Notes under the pieces: generated by a model
The model's input: the letters and a program-made list of their open reading frames with translations, nothing else
What the model was told of the DNA's origin: nothing
Database searches by the model: none
Position numbers and translations under genes: made by a program
From: Prevotellaceae bacterium
GTDB lineage: Bacteria; Bacteroidota; Bacteroidia; Bacteroidales; UBA932
DNA: 17,181 nt
Direction: 5' to 3'
Assembly: GCA_031259655.1 (NCBI GenBank)
Contig: JAIRLF010000088.1
Coordinates: 1-17,181 of the forward strand
Part shown: piece by piece, positions 6,068 to 12,528 of the stretch
Layout: every line of letters starts with the position of its first letter
Position numbering within the stretch: the stretch's first letter is position 1

Positions 6068-8284
6068 TTATCGTCCCACAATCGTATGGTCGCCGGGACC
6101 GACAATAACCGGTTCGCTTTTCGGGAAAACGATTTCGGCGGTTACGCCCTCGGGGACTTTTACGCGGACAGTCATTTTTCGTCCTTTTCGGGAAACGAAG
6201 ACCTTAATCTCGCCGTTTACCGACGCGACGGTCGTTGATGCTTCCGTTAACGTTCCCATCTGCGGGGCTACGCGGAAAGTGCGGAATCCGGGCGATGTGG
6301 GTTCGATGCCGCAAACTTTCTGACTTAACAGCGTCAACGGTCCACCGCTCCATGCGTGATTGATTGTTCCTCCGCCGAACCCCTTACGGCCTATCCCCCA
6401 CCCTTCGAAAAGCGTTGTATATTCGTCGTACGACAGCATGTGTTCGTATCGTTCTTTCATTCGTTGCAGGGCGAATACCGGTTCGTTCATTAGAAACAGG
6501 GCTTCCAGCACATATTTTTCCATATAAGGGCTGGCGTGATATTCCTTTTTCAGTACGTCCAGCAGAGCCGTATACTTATCTTTCGACGCAAGTCCCGACA
6601 CGACAGCCATTGCCTGTGCACGGTCGTCGGTTTCGCCGCTATAGTCGGGCGAACGGTAGGCTGTTCCCGTCCAGAATTTGGAGTCGAAATTCTGTTCAAT
6701 CTTTTTCATCATCGACAGGATTGTGTTTGCATCGTCGGTTTTCGCAAGCTGCACGGCGAAGGCATGTTCGGCTTTAAGCGCCAGATAATACCAGACGGTC
6801 GTCAAAACGCCCATGTCGACATGTTCTCCCCAGTCGCCCCAGCTCCAGTCGCCTTTGCGCTCAATCGCCAAACCGTTGCTGTCGACCTGCCACACTTCGT
6901 GCAGATATTTCTTTAAACGGTCGTATATCACGGAAACAAAACTGCTGTCGGCGCTGTAATAATATTGCGTGTAAAAGCCGTACCATCCGACCGAAGCCAG
7001 CATTTGCAAAGGCAATTCCCTGTTCCAGTTACCAGCCGGGACAGGTGAGAAAATGACGCCGTCGGCGCGTTGCCAGTTCATCAGTTCGTGAATGCCTTTC
7101 AGCGCTAATTTGTGCGCCGGAGGCGTCAGAGCGTAGAATGTTTCTCCGAGTTCGTTCACTTCGTCGCCCCACCATTGCGCACGTTCCCGGTCGGGACAGT
7201 CCATGTACGTATCGCGCATGGTCACGTAGAGCGTTCGTGCGGAGCGTTTCCAGAGTTCGTTATAAAAGGAGTCGTTACAGTGAAATGGCTCCGTAAATTC
7301 CGCATTATAGCCCGTTTCCCGATATTTCACCTCCAGCGCTTCGACGCCTTTGGGTATCACATACCATACTTCGTGTCCGTTCATCCAGCCGAGACTTTCG
7401 TATTCCTGTTCGCCTTCGCGTGTTACGTATTCGGCTCGCACGTTGGGAGAACTGCCGCCGTAGTAATTATCCGTCCGTATCCCGACGACAATGCCTGCTG
7501 CTGCGGCTTTTACTTTAAGGTACGGCGTAACGTGACAGTTGTACGGCAAACTGCAAAACAGCGTGTCTCCTCCGGCGGATTTTCGGATTTTCGTATATTC
7601 GGTCATCCCGAAATCTTTCCACAAAGGTATCGGACGTTTTATCAGCCGTCCTGCCGGCGCGTCTTCGATGTCCTGTACCATCATCGAGCCGCGTATGTTT
7701 CCCGAAAATGCTTTTTTATTCCAGCCTATCAATTCCCGTCTCGCATCAAAACGGATATTGCTTTCCGGTAAACGGTAGTTGGGATGCGGCGCGTCGGTAT
7801 CCCCGTAAGCGCTGTATACCATCCCTTTCCACGATGCGTCCGAAACGATTTCCAGACCGGGCGCTGTCGCCTCGAACCACAATCCCGCCAGCCCGCTGCT
7901 GCTGTGGCTGAATCCGTTCCGTCCGAAATACCAGACAAGAACAGCGACGGTATTGTCTCCCTCTGTCAAATAAGGGGCAATCTCTACTTCGTCGTAATAG
8001 GTAGCATTACGCGCCGGACCTCGCTTCAACCCTCCTTCAAAAACGACTAACCGGTCGTTGACCCACAGCCAGTATTTCGAGTCTGCGGCAATGCGGGCAG
8101 TAAGCGATTGTGGCGGCGCAACGTCCAACTTGATGTCTTTGCGAAAAATAAGCCAGGTATTTGGCTTGCTTTGCGAATGTTCGGGACTTATCCATTTCCC
8201 CCTTGCGGGATTCGTCCCGCTTCCGGTAAGCGATGTCGCAACAAACAGTTGCAACAATATAACGATAATAATCTTTGTTCTCAT
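6068..8284 (-). CDS. GH78-like alpha-L-rhamnosidase, exported
   Basis: The 738-aa protein has an N-terminal signal peptide (about residues 1-21). Residues about 28-320 are beta-rich, like the N-terminal jelly-roll domains of GH78 enzymes (YWLWVNDRLVVFEGGLKRGP, NTVAVLVWYFGRNG). Residues about 330-650 form the six-hairpin barrel with the signature DCPDRERAQWWGD (362-374): Asp362, Glu367 and Asp374 sit at the spacing of the acidic residues known in GH78, and TTLFEGWG supplies a later Glu627. NHAWSGGP and a C-terminal beta domain (PGFRTFRVAPQMG...) follow. The full catalytic set appears present. It is somewhat shorter than typical GH78 proteins, probably lacking one accessory domain. Its base composition is clearly more GC-rich than the AT-rich genes around it, suggesting separate origin. 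Expected activity: release of terminal alpha-L-rhamnose from a polysaccharide or glycoconjugate in the periplasm. Confidence 0.85.
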   Translation of the reverse strand: MRTKIIIVILLQLFVATSLTGSGTNPARGKWISPEHSQSKPNTWLIFRKDIKLDVAPPQSLTARIAADSKYWLWVNDRLVVFEGGLKRGPARNATYYDEVEIAPYLTEGDNTVAVLVWYFGRNGFSHSSSGLAGLWFEATAPGLEIVSDASWKGMVYSAYGDTDAPHPNYRLPESNIRFDARRELIGWNKKAFSGNIRGSMMVQDIEDAPAGRLIKRPIPLWKDFGMTEYTKIRKSAGGDTLFCSLPYNCHVTPYLKVKAAAAGIVVGIRTDNYYGGSSPNVRAEYVTREGEQEYESLGWMNGHEVWYVIPKGVEALEVKYRETGYNAEFTEPFHCNDSFYNELWKRSARTLYVTMRDTYMDCPDRERAQWWGDEVNELGETFYALTPPAHKLALKGIHELMNWQRADGVIFSPVPAGNWNRELPLQMLASVGWYGFYTQYYYSADSSFVSVIYDRLKKYLHEVWQVDSNGLAIERKGDWSWGDWGEHVDMGVLTTVWYYLALKAEHAFAVQLAKTDDANTILSMMKKIEQNFDSKFWTGTAYRSPDYSGETDDRAQAMAVVSGLASKDKYTALLDVLKKEYHASPYMEKYVLEALFLMNEPVFALQRMKERYEHMLSYDEYTTLFEGWGIGRKGFGGGTINHAWSGGPLTLLSQKVCGIEPTSPGFRTFRVAPQMGTLTEASTTVASVNGEIKVFVSRKGRKMTVRVKVPEGVTAEIVFPKSEPVIVGPGDHTIVGR

Positions 8285-8313
8285 ACAAATATGAATTTAA
8301 TTAATTTTCGGTG

Positions 8314-8321
8314 CAAAAGTA
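8314..8321 (-). promoter_or_regulatory. -7 box of the GH78-like gene
   Basis: The minus strand reads TACTTTTG, an exact TAnnTTTG match, 29 nt upstream of the ATG at 8284. No clear -33 box is present at 19-21 nt. Confidence 0.45.
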
Positions 8322-8351
8322 ATAAAAAAGTATGAAGTATGAATAAGATAT

Positions 8352-8389
8352 CTGAATCAGGATTTACAGGATTAAAGAATGAACAGAAT
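8352..8389 (-). repeat. Dispersed repeat, copy B
   Basis: CTGAATCAGGATTTACAGG followed by ATTAAAGAATGAACAGAAT is the reverse complement of the copy at 2890-2927, with scattered mismatches and one indel. GGATTTACAGGATT shows a short internal near-repeat typical of this widespread intergenic element. Confidence 0.6.
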
Positions 8390-8449
8390 GTCAATTTACC
8401 GGCGCACGTCAGCAAACTTTTAGTTTTTACGATAAATAAATTCATTCGC

Positions 8450-8474
8450 CCTCGTTATCTTCATGATAACGAGG
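8450..8474. repeat. Perfect 10-bp inverted repeat with 5-nt loop
   Basis: CCTCGTTATC (8450-8459), loop TTCAT and GATAACGAGG (8465-8474) form an uninterrupted stem. No U-tract follows on either strand, so a classical intrinsic terminator is not clearly supported; an RNA 3'-end hairpin or protein-binding site is possible. Confidence 0.5.
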
Positions 8475-8599
8475 AGGGAGGTTCATGAATACGATAGCGT
8501 GAAATATTTTAAATCAAGAAACAGGGTAAAACTTTCGTAACATTTTTCTCTTATTTATTATTAAAAAGGTCAAAGGTTTTATATTAAATATAAATTAGT

Positions 8600-8661
8600 A
8601 TGAAAGTAAAAAAAGCTATTTTAGCAATGTTATGTCACTGGGTATGATGGGAGGAATCAAT
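8600..8661 (+). pseudogene. Broken signal-peptide start of a lost secreted protein
   Basis: From the ATG at 8600 the frame reads MKVKKAILAMLC and then stops a few codons later. Shifting frame by one lost base continues as LGMMGGINA-PIPPE, so the two pieces together make a standard signal peptide with an A-x-A-like cleavage region (GINA). The mature part is missing: after about five residues the sequence runs into 23-bp tandem repeats. This is best read as the remnant of a plus-strand gene for an exported protein, inactivated by a frameshift and then truncated. No family can be assigned. Confidence 0.5.
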
Positions 8662-8730
8662 GCGCCCATACCTCCTGAATCAATGCGCCCATACCTCCTG
8701 AACCGAGGCGCCCATACCTCCTGAACCGAG
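8662..8730. repeat. Three tandem 23-bp repeats
   Basis: Units run 8662-8684, 8685-8707 and 8708-8730. Each begins GCGCCCATACCTCCTGAA; units 2 and 3 are identical (ending CCGAG) and unit 1 differs in its last five bases (TCAAT). The end of a further unit, GGAATCAAT, precedes them at 8653-8661. Because 23 is not a multiple of 3, the array cannot encode a repeated peptide. On the minus strand each unit carries AGGAGG immediately before ATG, only 1 nt apart. Confidence 0.85.
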
Positions 8731-8762
8731 GTATTCGACAAAACACAATGTTTTCGTTTCCC

Positions 8763-9917
8763 TTAAAACTTTAAATATCCAATCATTAATACTGCATTAT
8801 CGTCTTCTTTCAGAGAAGATAAAGTCGGAATGTTCAAATATGCCGGTTTACCGTCATGTTTTTGTTTTAAGATAAAATAAGCGTCTTTCAAGTAATATAT
8901 CTTATTATCTCGAACTGTTAGAGGCGTTGGGTCTGCTAAAGATATAAAATCAATATCGTTTTCCAAAAAACTTCCGACTATGTTTTTATCGTTTTTATTA
9001 TTGCACAGCCAAAATCGCACTCTGCCTTCAAAAGAATATGTAACCAAAAAATAATTATCGGAATAATAAACCGAAGCACGTTGTGCATATTGAGGATTGG
9101 AGAAAAGCTCACGAGTATATTTTTCATCTTTTGTTTTTTCAAGAGGAATACGATATTTTCCGAAATCAATTACATGTTTTAAGGTAAGATTGCCATCCAT
9201 GTCAAATTCGTAAATAATATCATTTGCCGCGTATGTTGCTAAAACCTTATTGTCATTAACTTCCATTATCTTATTCCCAACCAGATTGTCTGTTACGTCG
9301 TTATACGGGAAATAAGCATCTGTTTTGCCTGTACTGTCAATAATAAAATAATTGTAGCCTAACGTGCCGTCATTACCTTTCATAAAGATATCTACGCCTC
9401 TCGTATAAGCCAGTATTTTATTGTCATTAAGTAACCCAAAATTACTTGGGCTTACTTCTAATTTCGTACTTTTAACAAATTTACCGGAAAGAGTGTACCA
9501 TAATATTTTCTTTGTATTGCGATCCAGTATTGCAATAAGATTATTAAGTCTATCGACAGTAAAGTCAAATATGGATACATATTCTCCCGGTCCCTGTCCT
9601 CGCTTATGGATATGATTTACATATTTCCCTTTTTGGTTGAAACACCAAATTGCATGTGTTTGTCTGTCTAAACAATAGATTAATGAATCTATGATTTCCA
9701 CTTTAGTTATTTCGCCCACAATCGCTTGAGCAGTCGTTTCTAACGGTATATATACTATGCTGTCGAATATTTTCGAAGCATATACTTTCTCGGCTATACC
9801 GGGGTCAACCGGATGCAGCTTAACAGGAATATCTACTTCTTTATCAATGTGTTTTTGTTTACATTCGATAAACAATAAACACAATAAAACAAAAAAATAA
9901 CTTGAACTTTTTTTCAT
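8763..9917 (-). CDS. Six-bladed beta-propeller (putative lipo)protein
   Basis: The 384-aa protein has an N-terminal export signal (MKKSSSYFFVLLCLLFIEC) with Cys19 as a possible lipid attachment site; the residue before it is Glu, which is unusual for a lipobox. The remainder is made of repeated beta blades with the recurring pattern 'I..I..xDSLIYCLDRQTHAIWCFNQKGKYV' and 'RGQGPGEYVSIFDFTVD', typical of the Bacteroidales 6-bladed beta-propeller family. No enzymatic residues can be pointed to; family members are usually surface or periplasmic proteins of unknown ligand. It starts 19 nt after the lyase gene, so the two are likely one operon, suggesting a role in recognising or handling the same glycan. 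It is noticeably AT-rich. Confidence 0.78.
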   Translation of the reverse strand: MKKSSSYFFVLLCLLFIECKQKHIDKEVDIPVKLHPVDPGIAEKVYASKIFDSIVYIPLETTAQAIVGEITKVEIIDSLIYCLDRQTHAIWCFNQKGKYVNHIHKRGQGPGEYVSIFDFTVDRLNNLIAILDRNTKKILWYTLSGKFVKSTKLEVSPSNFGLLNDNKILAYTRGVDIFMKGNDGTLGYNYFIIDSTGKTDAYFPYNDVTDNLVGNKIMEVNDNKVLATYAANDIIYEFDMDGNLTLKHVIDFGKYRIPLEKTKDEKYTRELFSNPQYAQRASVYYSDNYFLVTYSFEGRVRFWLCNNKNDKNIVGSFLENDIDFISLADPTPLTVRDNKIYYLKDAYFILKQKHDGKPAYLNIPTLSSLKEDDNAVLMIGYLKF

Positions 9918-9936
9918 AACATTATATTTAATACAG

Positions 9937-11874
9937 TTACTTCTTTTTTATTTCAAACAGATACGTATCTTTGAGTTTCGGAGCAATTGCATTGAAATTG
10001 ATTCTGTAAATTCTGTCACCCCATTTGCTTCGTATTCCTTCGTCTTCTTCGGTTGAGAGAATCACTTTTTCTACTTCCGCTTTCATTTGTTTGGGGTTGT
10101 ATGTAATTATGAAGTCTGTACTGTTTCCGTTTTTCGATTGATAATGAACAGTAAGACAGCCCGGCTTTGTTATTTCTACCGGATAACAGGTCATGATATG
10201 CTGAGTGATGGCGTCGGCTTTCTGCAAATCGGCGACATCTTTGATTACTACACTTTTCCCGCGATTAAATGTCAGGGTTCGTTTCCAACTGTTCACTGCC
10301 GCTTCTTTGGGATAGGCTTTCGCAATGTCTAACGAAAATACAACCGACGATTTTCCTGTGCGGCGGTTTACATCGACAGCCTCGAATTTGCGTCCCGGCT
10401 GCTGCGTTTTGCCGTTGATAGTAGGAAGATTATGGAAATCCGAACGGTTGAACCAGATGTCATAGCGTTTGGAAGAGAATGTTCTGGCAGTGTATTTGCC
10501 TGACCCCACATCAATCAGCAAAGGTTGTCCGTCATAAAATACTACATAATTCCCGATGTCGTTATGATTGTGGCTTTCGTTGTTGTGACCGCCTTTGATT
10601 GCGAAATAAAAACCTTCGTCTGTTCCTTGCCGGTCACGGGCGGCGGCCACCTGCAAGTCGGGAAACCATACATCCTGAGGCAACGGCAGACGTTTAGTTG
10701 CATTCCGGAGTTCATCCTGTATGAACAGGGCGCACAAACTCCGTATTCCTGCCGAAGCGGCGACGTCCGGTTTGTGATAAAAAGCCCCGAAATCCATCAT
10801 ATCGCGGTCGCCGATATCCTTTCCAAAACGGTAAACCATATCGGGATTTACGTTGATGAGGTGAGAAGCATCAGCAAAATTCAGTACATAAGTTTCGCCT
10901 GTCTGAACCAGATAAATATATCTTCCCATATTTCTGAATTTCTCATTTTCATATACATATCGGAATGCCTCGTTACAGGCGAAATTCAAAAGCACAATAT
11001 TGTCGTACAGAGCGGCTCCTGCGGCGTTCCAATAACCTGGACCTTCGTCGCAACCGCCGTCCTGCGGATAGGGATTAAAAAAGTTGTCCAATACAGTCAA
11101 TATTTCGGCGACAATATCGACGCGTTTCTGTTCGTCTTTTTCGACTAATAATACCGTATTCAAGAGATTGGAACAAATCCACGGATTCCAGTTGTTGGGA
11201 ATAGAACCGTTTTTACCTGTCCACCAATGGTCGCGTTTCATGAAAGGGTCAAGCAGACGGTATGTGATTTCGTTGTATATCCGTTTGCGAATTTGCGGAG
11301 ATACGGCGTCGAATTTATCGCCCAAAAAATAGTCAGCCCATGCAAGGACTTTTCCCGTTTCGGCGGCAAACAAATCAATAAACGGTTGGGATATGTCCAT
11401 TAATCCTGCATATTGTTTGCCTCCGGGCAAATGCGCGGGAACACCCCACCACGATTCTTCGCAGATAGACCATATCCCGTTAATAATCGGGTCGATAAAA
11501 CGACCTTTGTTTTCGGCGACTTCGGCGATAATCATGGTAGCAAGTACATTCCGTTTCTTAAAACTGACGGACTCGTATTGGCTTCTGTTACCGGTACGAA
11601 CAAACAGTAGCGACAAAGTGGCGGGAATCGTCGGCCAGTCATAATCAATTGACGATTCTGCCGATTCGATACACGCCTGCAACATGCCTTTATCCGCTTT
11701 CGCCCATCCTTCGCGGTCGGAAAGGCGCGGGAAAGGCGTCCATTCGGCTTGTGAAACGAGTATTTGTTTTAATTCCGTTACAGAATATTTACTGCTCAAC
11801 AAATTCTCTTTCTGTGCAAAAAGATTGCTCGATATATGGAGCAATACAATGATTGATACGATTATTTTTCTCAT
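9937..11874 (-). CDS. Heparinase II/III-like polysaccharide lyase, exported
   Basis: I choose the ATG at 11874 because it gives a standard signal peptide (MRKIIVSIIVLLHISSNLFA, cleaved before QKE) and a 645-aa protein; an in-frame ATG at 11937 would bury it behind 21 mostly polar residues. Residues about 30-370 are helical, consistent with the alpha/alpha toroid of this fold, with NNWNPW (about 227-232) and EGPGYW (about 277-282) as likely substrate-cleft motifs. The C-terminal beta-sandwich holds SHNHND (about 434-439), YDGQPLLIDVGSGKYT and FHNLPTING, the hallmark block of heparinase II/III-like proteins. Such enzymes cleave uronate-containing polysaccharides by beta-elimination. The exact PL family and substrate cannot be read from sequence; linkage with a rhamnosidase suggests a rhamnose-uronate glycan. 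Confidence 0.82.
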   Translation of the reverse strand: MRKIIVSIIVLLHISSNLFAQKENLLSSKYSVTELKQILVSQAEWTPFPRLSDREGWAKADKGMLQACIESAESSIDYDWPTIPATLSLLFVRTGNRSQYESVSFKKRNVLATMIIAEVAENKGRFIDPIINGIWSICEESWWGVPAHLPGGKQYAGLMDISQPFIDLFAAETGKVLAWADYFLGDKFDAVSPQIRKRIYNEITYRLLDPFMKRDHWWTGKNGSIPNNWNPWICSNLLNTVLLVEKDEQKRVDIVAEILTVLDNFFNPYPQDGGCDEGPGYWNAAGAALYDNIVLLNFACNEAFRYVYENEKFRNMGRYIYLVQTGETYVLNFADASHLINVNPDMVYRFGKDIGDRDMMDFGAFYHKPDVAASAGIRSLCALFIQDELRNATKRLPLPQDVWFPDLQVAAARDRQGTDEGFYFAIKGGHNNESHNHNDIGNYVVFYDGQPLLIDVGSGKYTARTFSSKRYDIWFNRSDFHNLPTINGKTQQPGRKFEAVDVNRRTGKSSVVFSLDIAKAYPKEAAVNSWKRTLTFNRGKSVVIKDVADLQKADAITQHIMTCYPVEITKPGCLTVHYQSKNGNSTDFIITYNPKQMKAEVEKVILSTEEDEGIRSKWGDRIYRINFNAIAPKLKDTYLFEIKKK

Positions 11875-11947
11875 ATTGATTGTTTTAATGTAAATCTTCC
11901 CTGTTTTTACCTTTAATGTTCCCATTTCTTTGGACATAAATTAATAC

Positions 11948-11960
11948 TTTGTCGGACAAA
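11948..11960. promoter_or_regulatory. 13-bp palindrome in the lyase leader
   Basis: TTTGTC and GACAAA flank a single G in exact inverted arrangement, 22 nt downstream of the -7 box. It may be an operator or a short leader hairpin; no regulator gene is nearby. Confidence 0.35.
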
Positions 11961-11981
11961 TGTTTTTCTTTTTTCCAACCA

Positions 11982-12009
11982 CAAAAGTAGTGTTTTTTTT
12001 AATGTCAAA
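11982..12009 (-). promoter_or_regulatory. Promoter of the lyase/propeller operon
   Basis: The minus strand has TACTTTTG (11982-11989), an exact -7 match. TTTG at 12006-12009 is a possible -33, but the 16-nt spacing is shorter than usual. A predicted start near 11975 leaves a leader of about 100 nt. The -33 overlaps the inverted repeat at 12001-12028. Confidence 0.5.
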
Positions 12010-12028
12010 AACTTTTTTTCATGACATT
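12001..12028. promoter_or_regulatory. Inverted repeat AATGTCA-N14-TGACATT over the lyase promoter
   Basis: The 7-bp arms at 12001-12007 and 12022-12028 match exactly and overlap the proposed -33 box. This arrangement suits a dimeric regulator, but short AT-rich inverted repeats also arise by chance. Confidence 0.3.
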
Positions 12029-12145
12029 TTTATAAACATTTATAATCGAGACTCCGATGTGAGCGTTTTGTGTCATAAAACTCAAAACAAGTCTTCGATT
12101 CTCTGTAAAATTCACTTCTATACTGATTTTTTAAACGGATAACAT

Positions 12146-12263
12146 GGATTGCTTCGGGCTGTGCCCTCGCAAACCCGTCCTTCCGTCATTGCGAGGAGCG
12201 CAGCGACGAAGCAATCCAGATTATTATCAACGACTTCTGGTTGCTTCGTACCTCGCAATGACG
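12146..12263. repeat. Compound palindromic repeat of the GTCATTGCGAGG / GAAGCAATCC family
   Basis: CGTCATTGCGAGG (12184-12196) is inverted at CCTCGCAATGACG (12251-12263), with inner arms GAAGCAATCCAGA and TCTGGTTGCTTC. To the left, GGATTGCTTCG (12146-12156) and CTCGCAA (12166-12172) pair with CGAAGCAATCC (12207-12217) and TTGCGAG (12189-12195). The middle arm can thus pair with either side, giving two mutually exclusive hairpins. The motif is a widespread bacterial intergenic repeat. It lies about 110 nt upstream of tRNA-Thr. Confidence 0.75.
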
Positions 12264-12346
12264 ATGCGACAATTTGAATTTTTAAATCGACGTAGTCAAA
12301 TGCACTCAATCTGGGCTAAATCTTTTTTCAATTTCAAAAAAAGATT

Positions 12347-12354
12347 TACCTTTG
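12347..12354 (+). promoter_or_regulatory. -7 box of tRNA-Thr
   Basis: TACCTTTG fits TAnnTTTG exactly and ends 17 nt before the tRNA. Only a T-run (12323-12328) stands at the -33 position. Confidence 0.5.
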
Positions 12355-12371
12355 CACTTCGATTTTTCGAT

Positions 12372-12444
12372 GCCGAAATAGCTCAGTTGGTAGAGCAATT
12401 CATTCGTAATGAATAGGTCACCGGTTCAAGTCCGGTTTTCGGCT
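12372..12444 (+). tRNA. tRNA-Thr (anticodon CGT)
   Basis: A 73-nt cloverleaf is visible. The acceptor GCCGAAA pairs fully with TTTCGGC. The D arm is GCTC...GAGC. The anticodon stem ATTCA/TGAAT encloses loop TTCGTAA, so the anticodon is CGT, reading Thr codon ACG. The T arm is ACCGG-TTCAAGT-CCGGT. CCA is not encoded. Confidence 0.96.
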
Positions 12445-12502
12445 CTGTTTATTATTCTTGTTGTTTGATTAAAAAAGAATTCGTTGATTCGAAATTTTCA
12501 TG

Positions 12503-12510
12503 TACTTTTG
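12503..12510 (+). promoter_or_regulatory. -7 box of the FtsX-like permease gene
   Basis: TACTTTTG matches TAnnTTTG exactly, 18 nt before the ATG at 12529, leaving a very short leader. A TTG at 12484-12486 is at 16-nt spacing, shorter than usual for a -33 box. Confidence 0.5.
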
Positions 12511-12528
12511 CATCTTTAAAAGTAAGAC

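Larger units (their letters stand above)
8285..8762. other. 478-bp gene-free zone of repeats and gene debris
   Basis: This spacer contains, in order, the rhamnosidase promoter, a dispersed repeat (8352-8389), a perfect hairpin (8450-8474), a broken signal-peptide ORF (8600-8661) and three 23-bp tandem repeats (8662-8730). Nothing else in it looks coding. Confidence 0.5.

Noticed and set aside
5905..6105. 66-aa minus-strand frame downstream of and overlapping the rhamnosidase 3' end
   Set aside because: It runs through the terminator-like hairpin and shows no domain; it could be gene debris but I cannot support it.
7112..7771. 219-aa plus-strand open frame inside the rhamnosidase gene
   Set aside because: It is antisense to a clear GH78-like coding sequence, has a Phe/Arg/His-rich composition typical of an antisense shadow in GC-rich DNA, and shows no domain.
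8662..8730. CRISPR array
   Set aside because: The 23-bp units are directly adjacent with no spacers, and there are no cas genes in the window.
10525..11148. 207-aa plus-strand open frame inside the lyase gene
   Set aside because: It is antisense to conserved heparinase-like motifs; no promoter or family features of its own.
11875..11937. N-terminal extension of the lyase from the ATG at 11937
   Set aside because: It would place 21 mostly polar residues before a standard signal peptide; the internal ATG at 11874 gives the expected exported form.
12144..12416. 90-aa plus-strand frame upstream of and into tRNA-Thr
   Set aside because: It consists of the palindromic repeat plus part of the tRNA gene, so it is not a protein gene.
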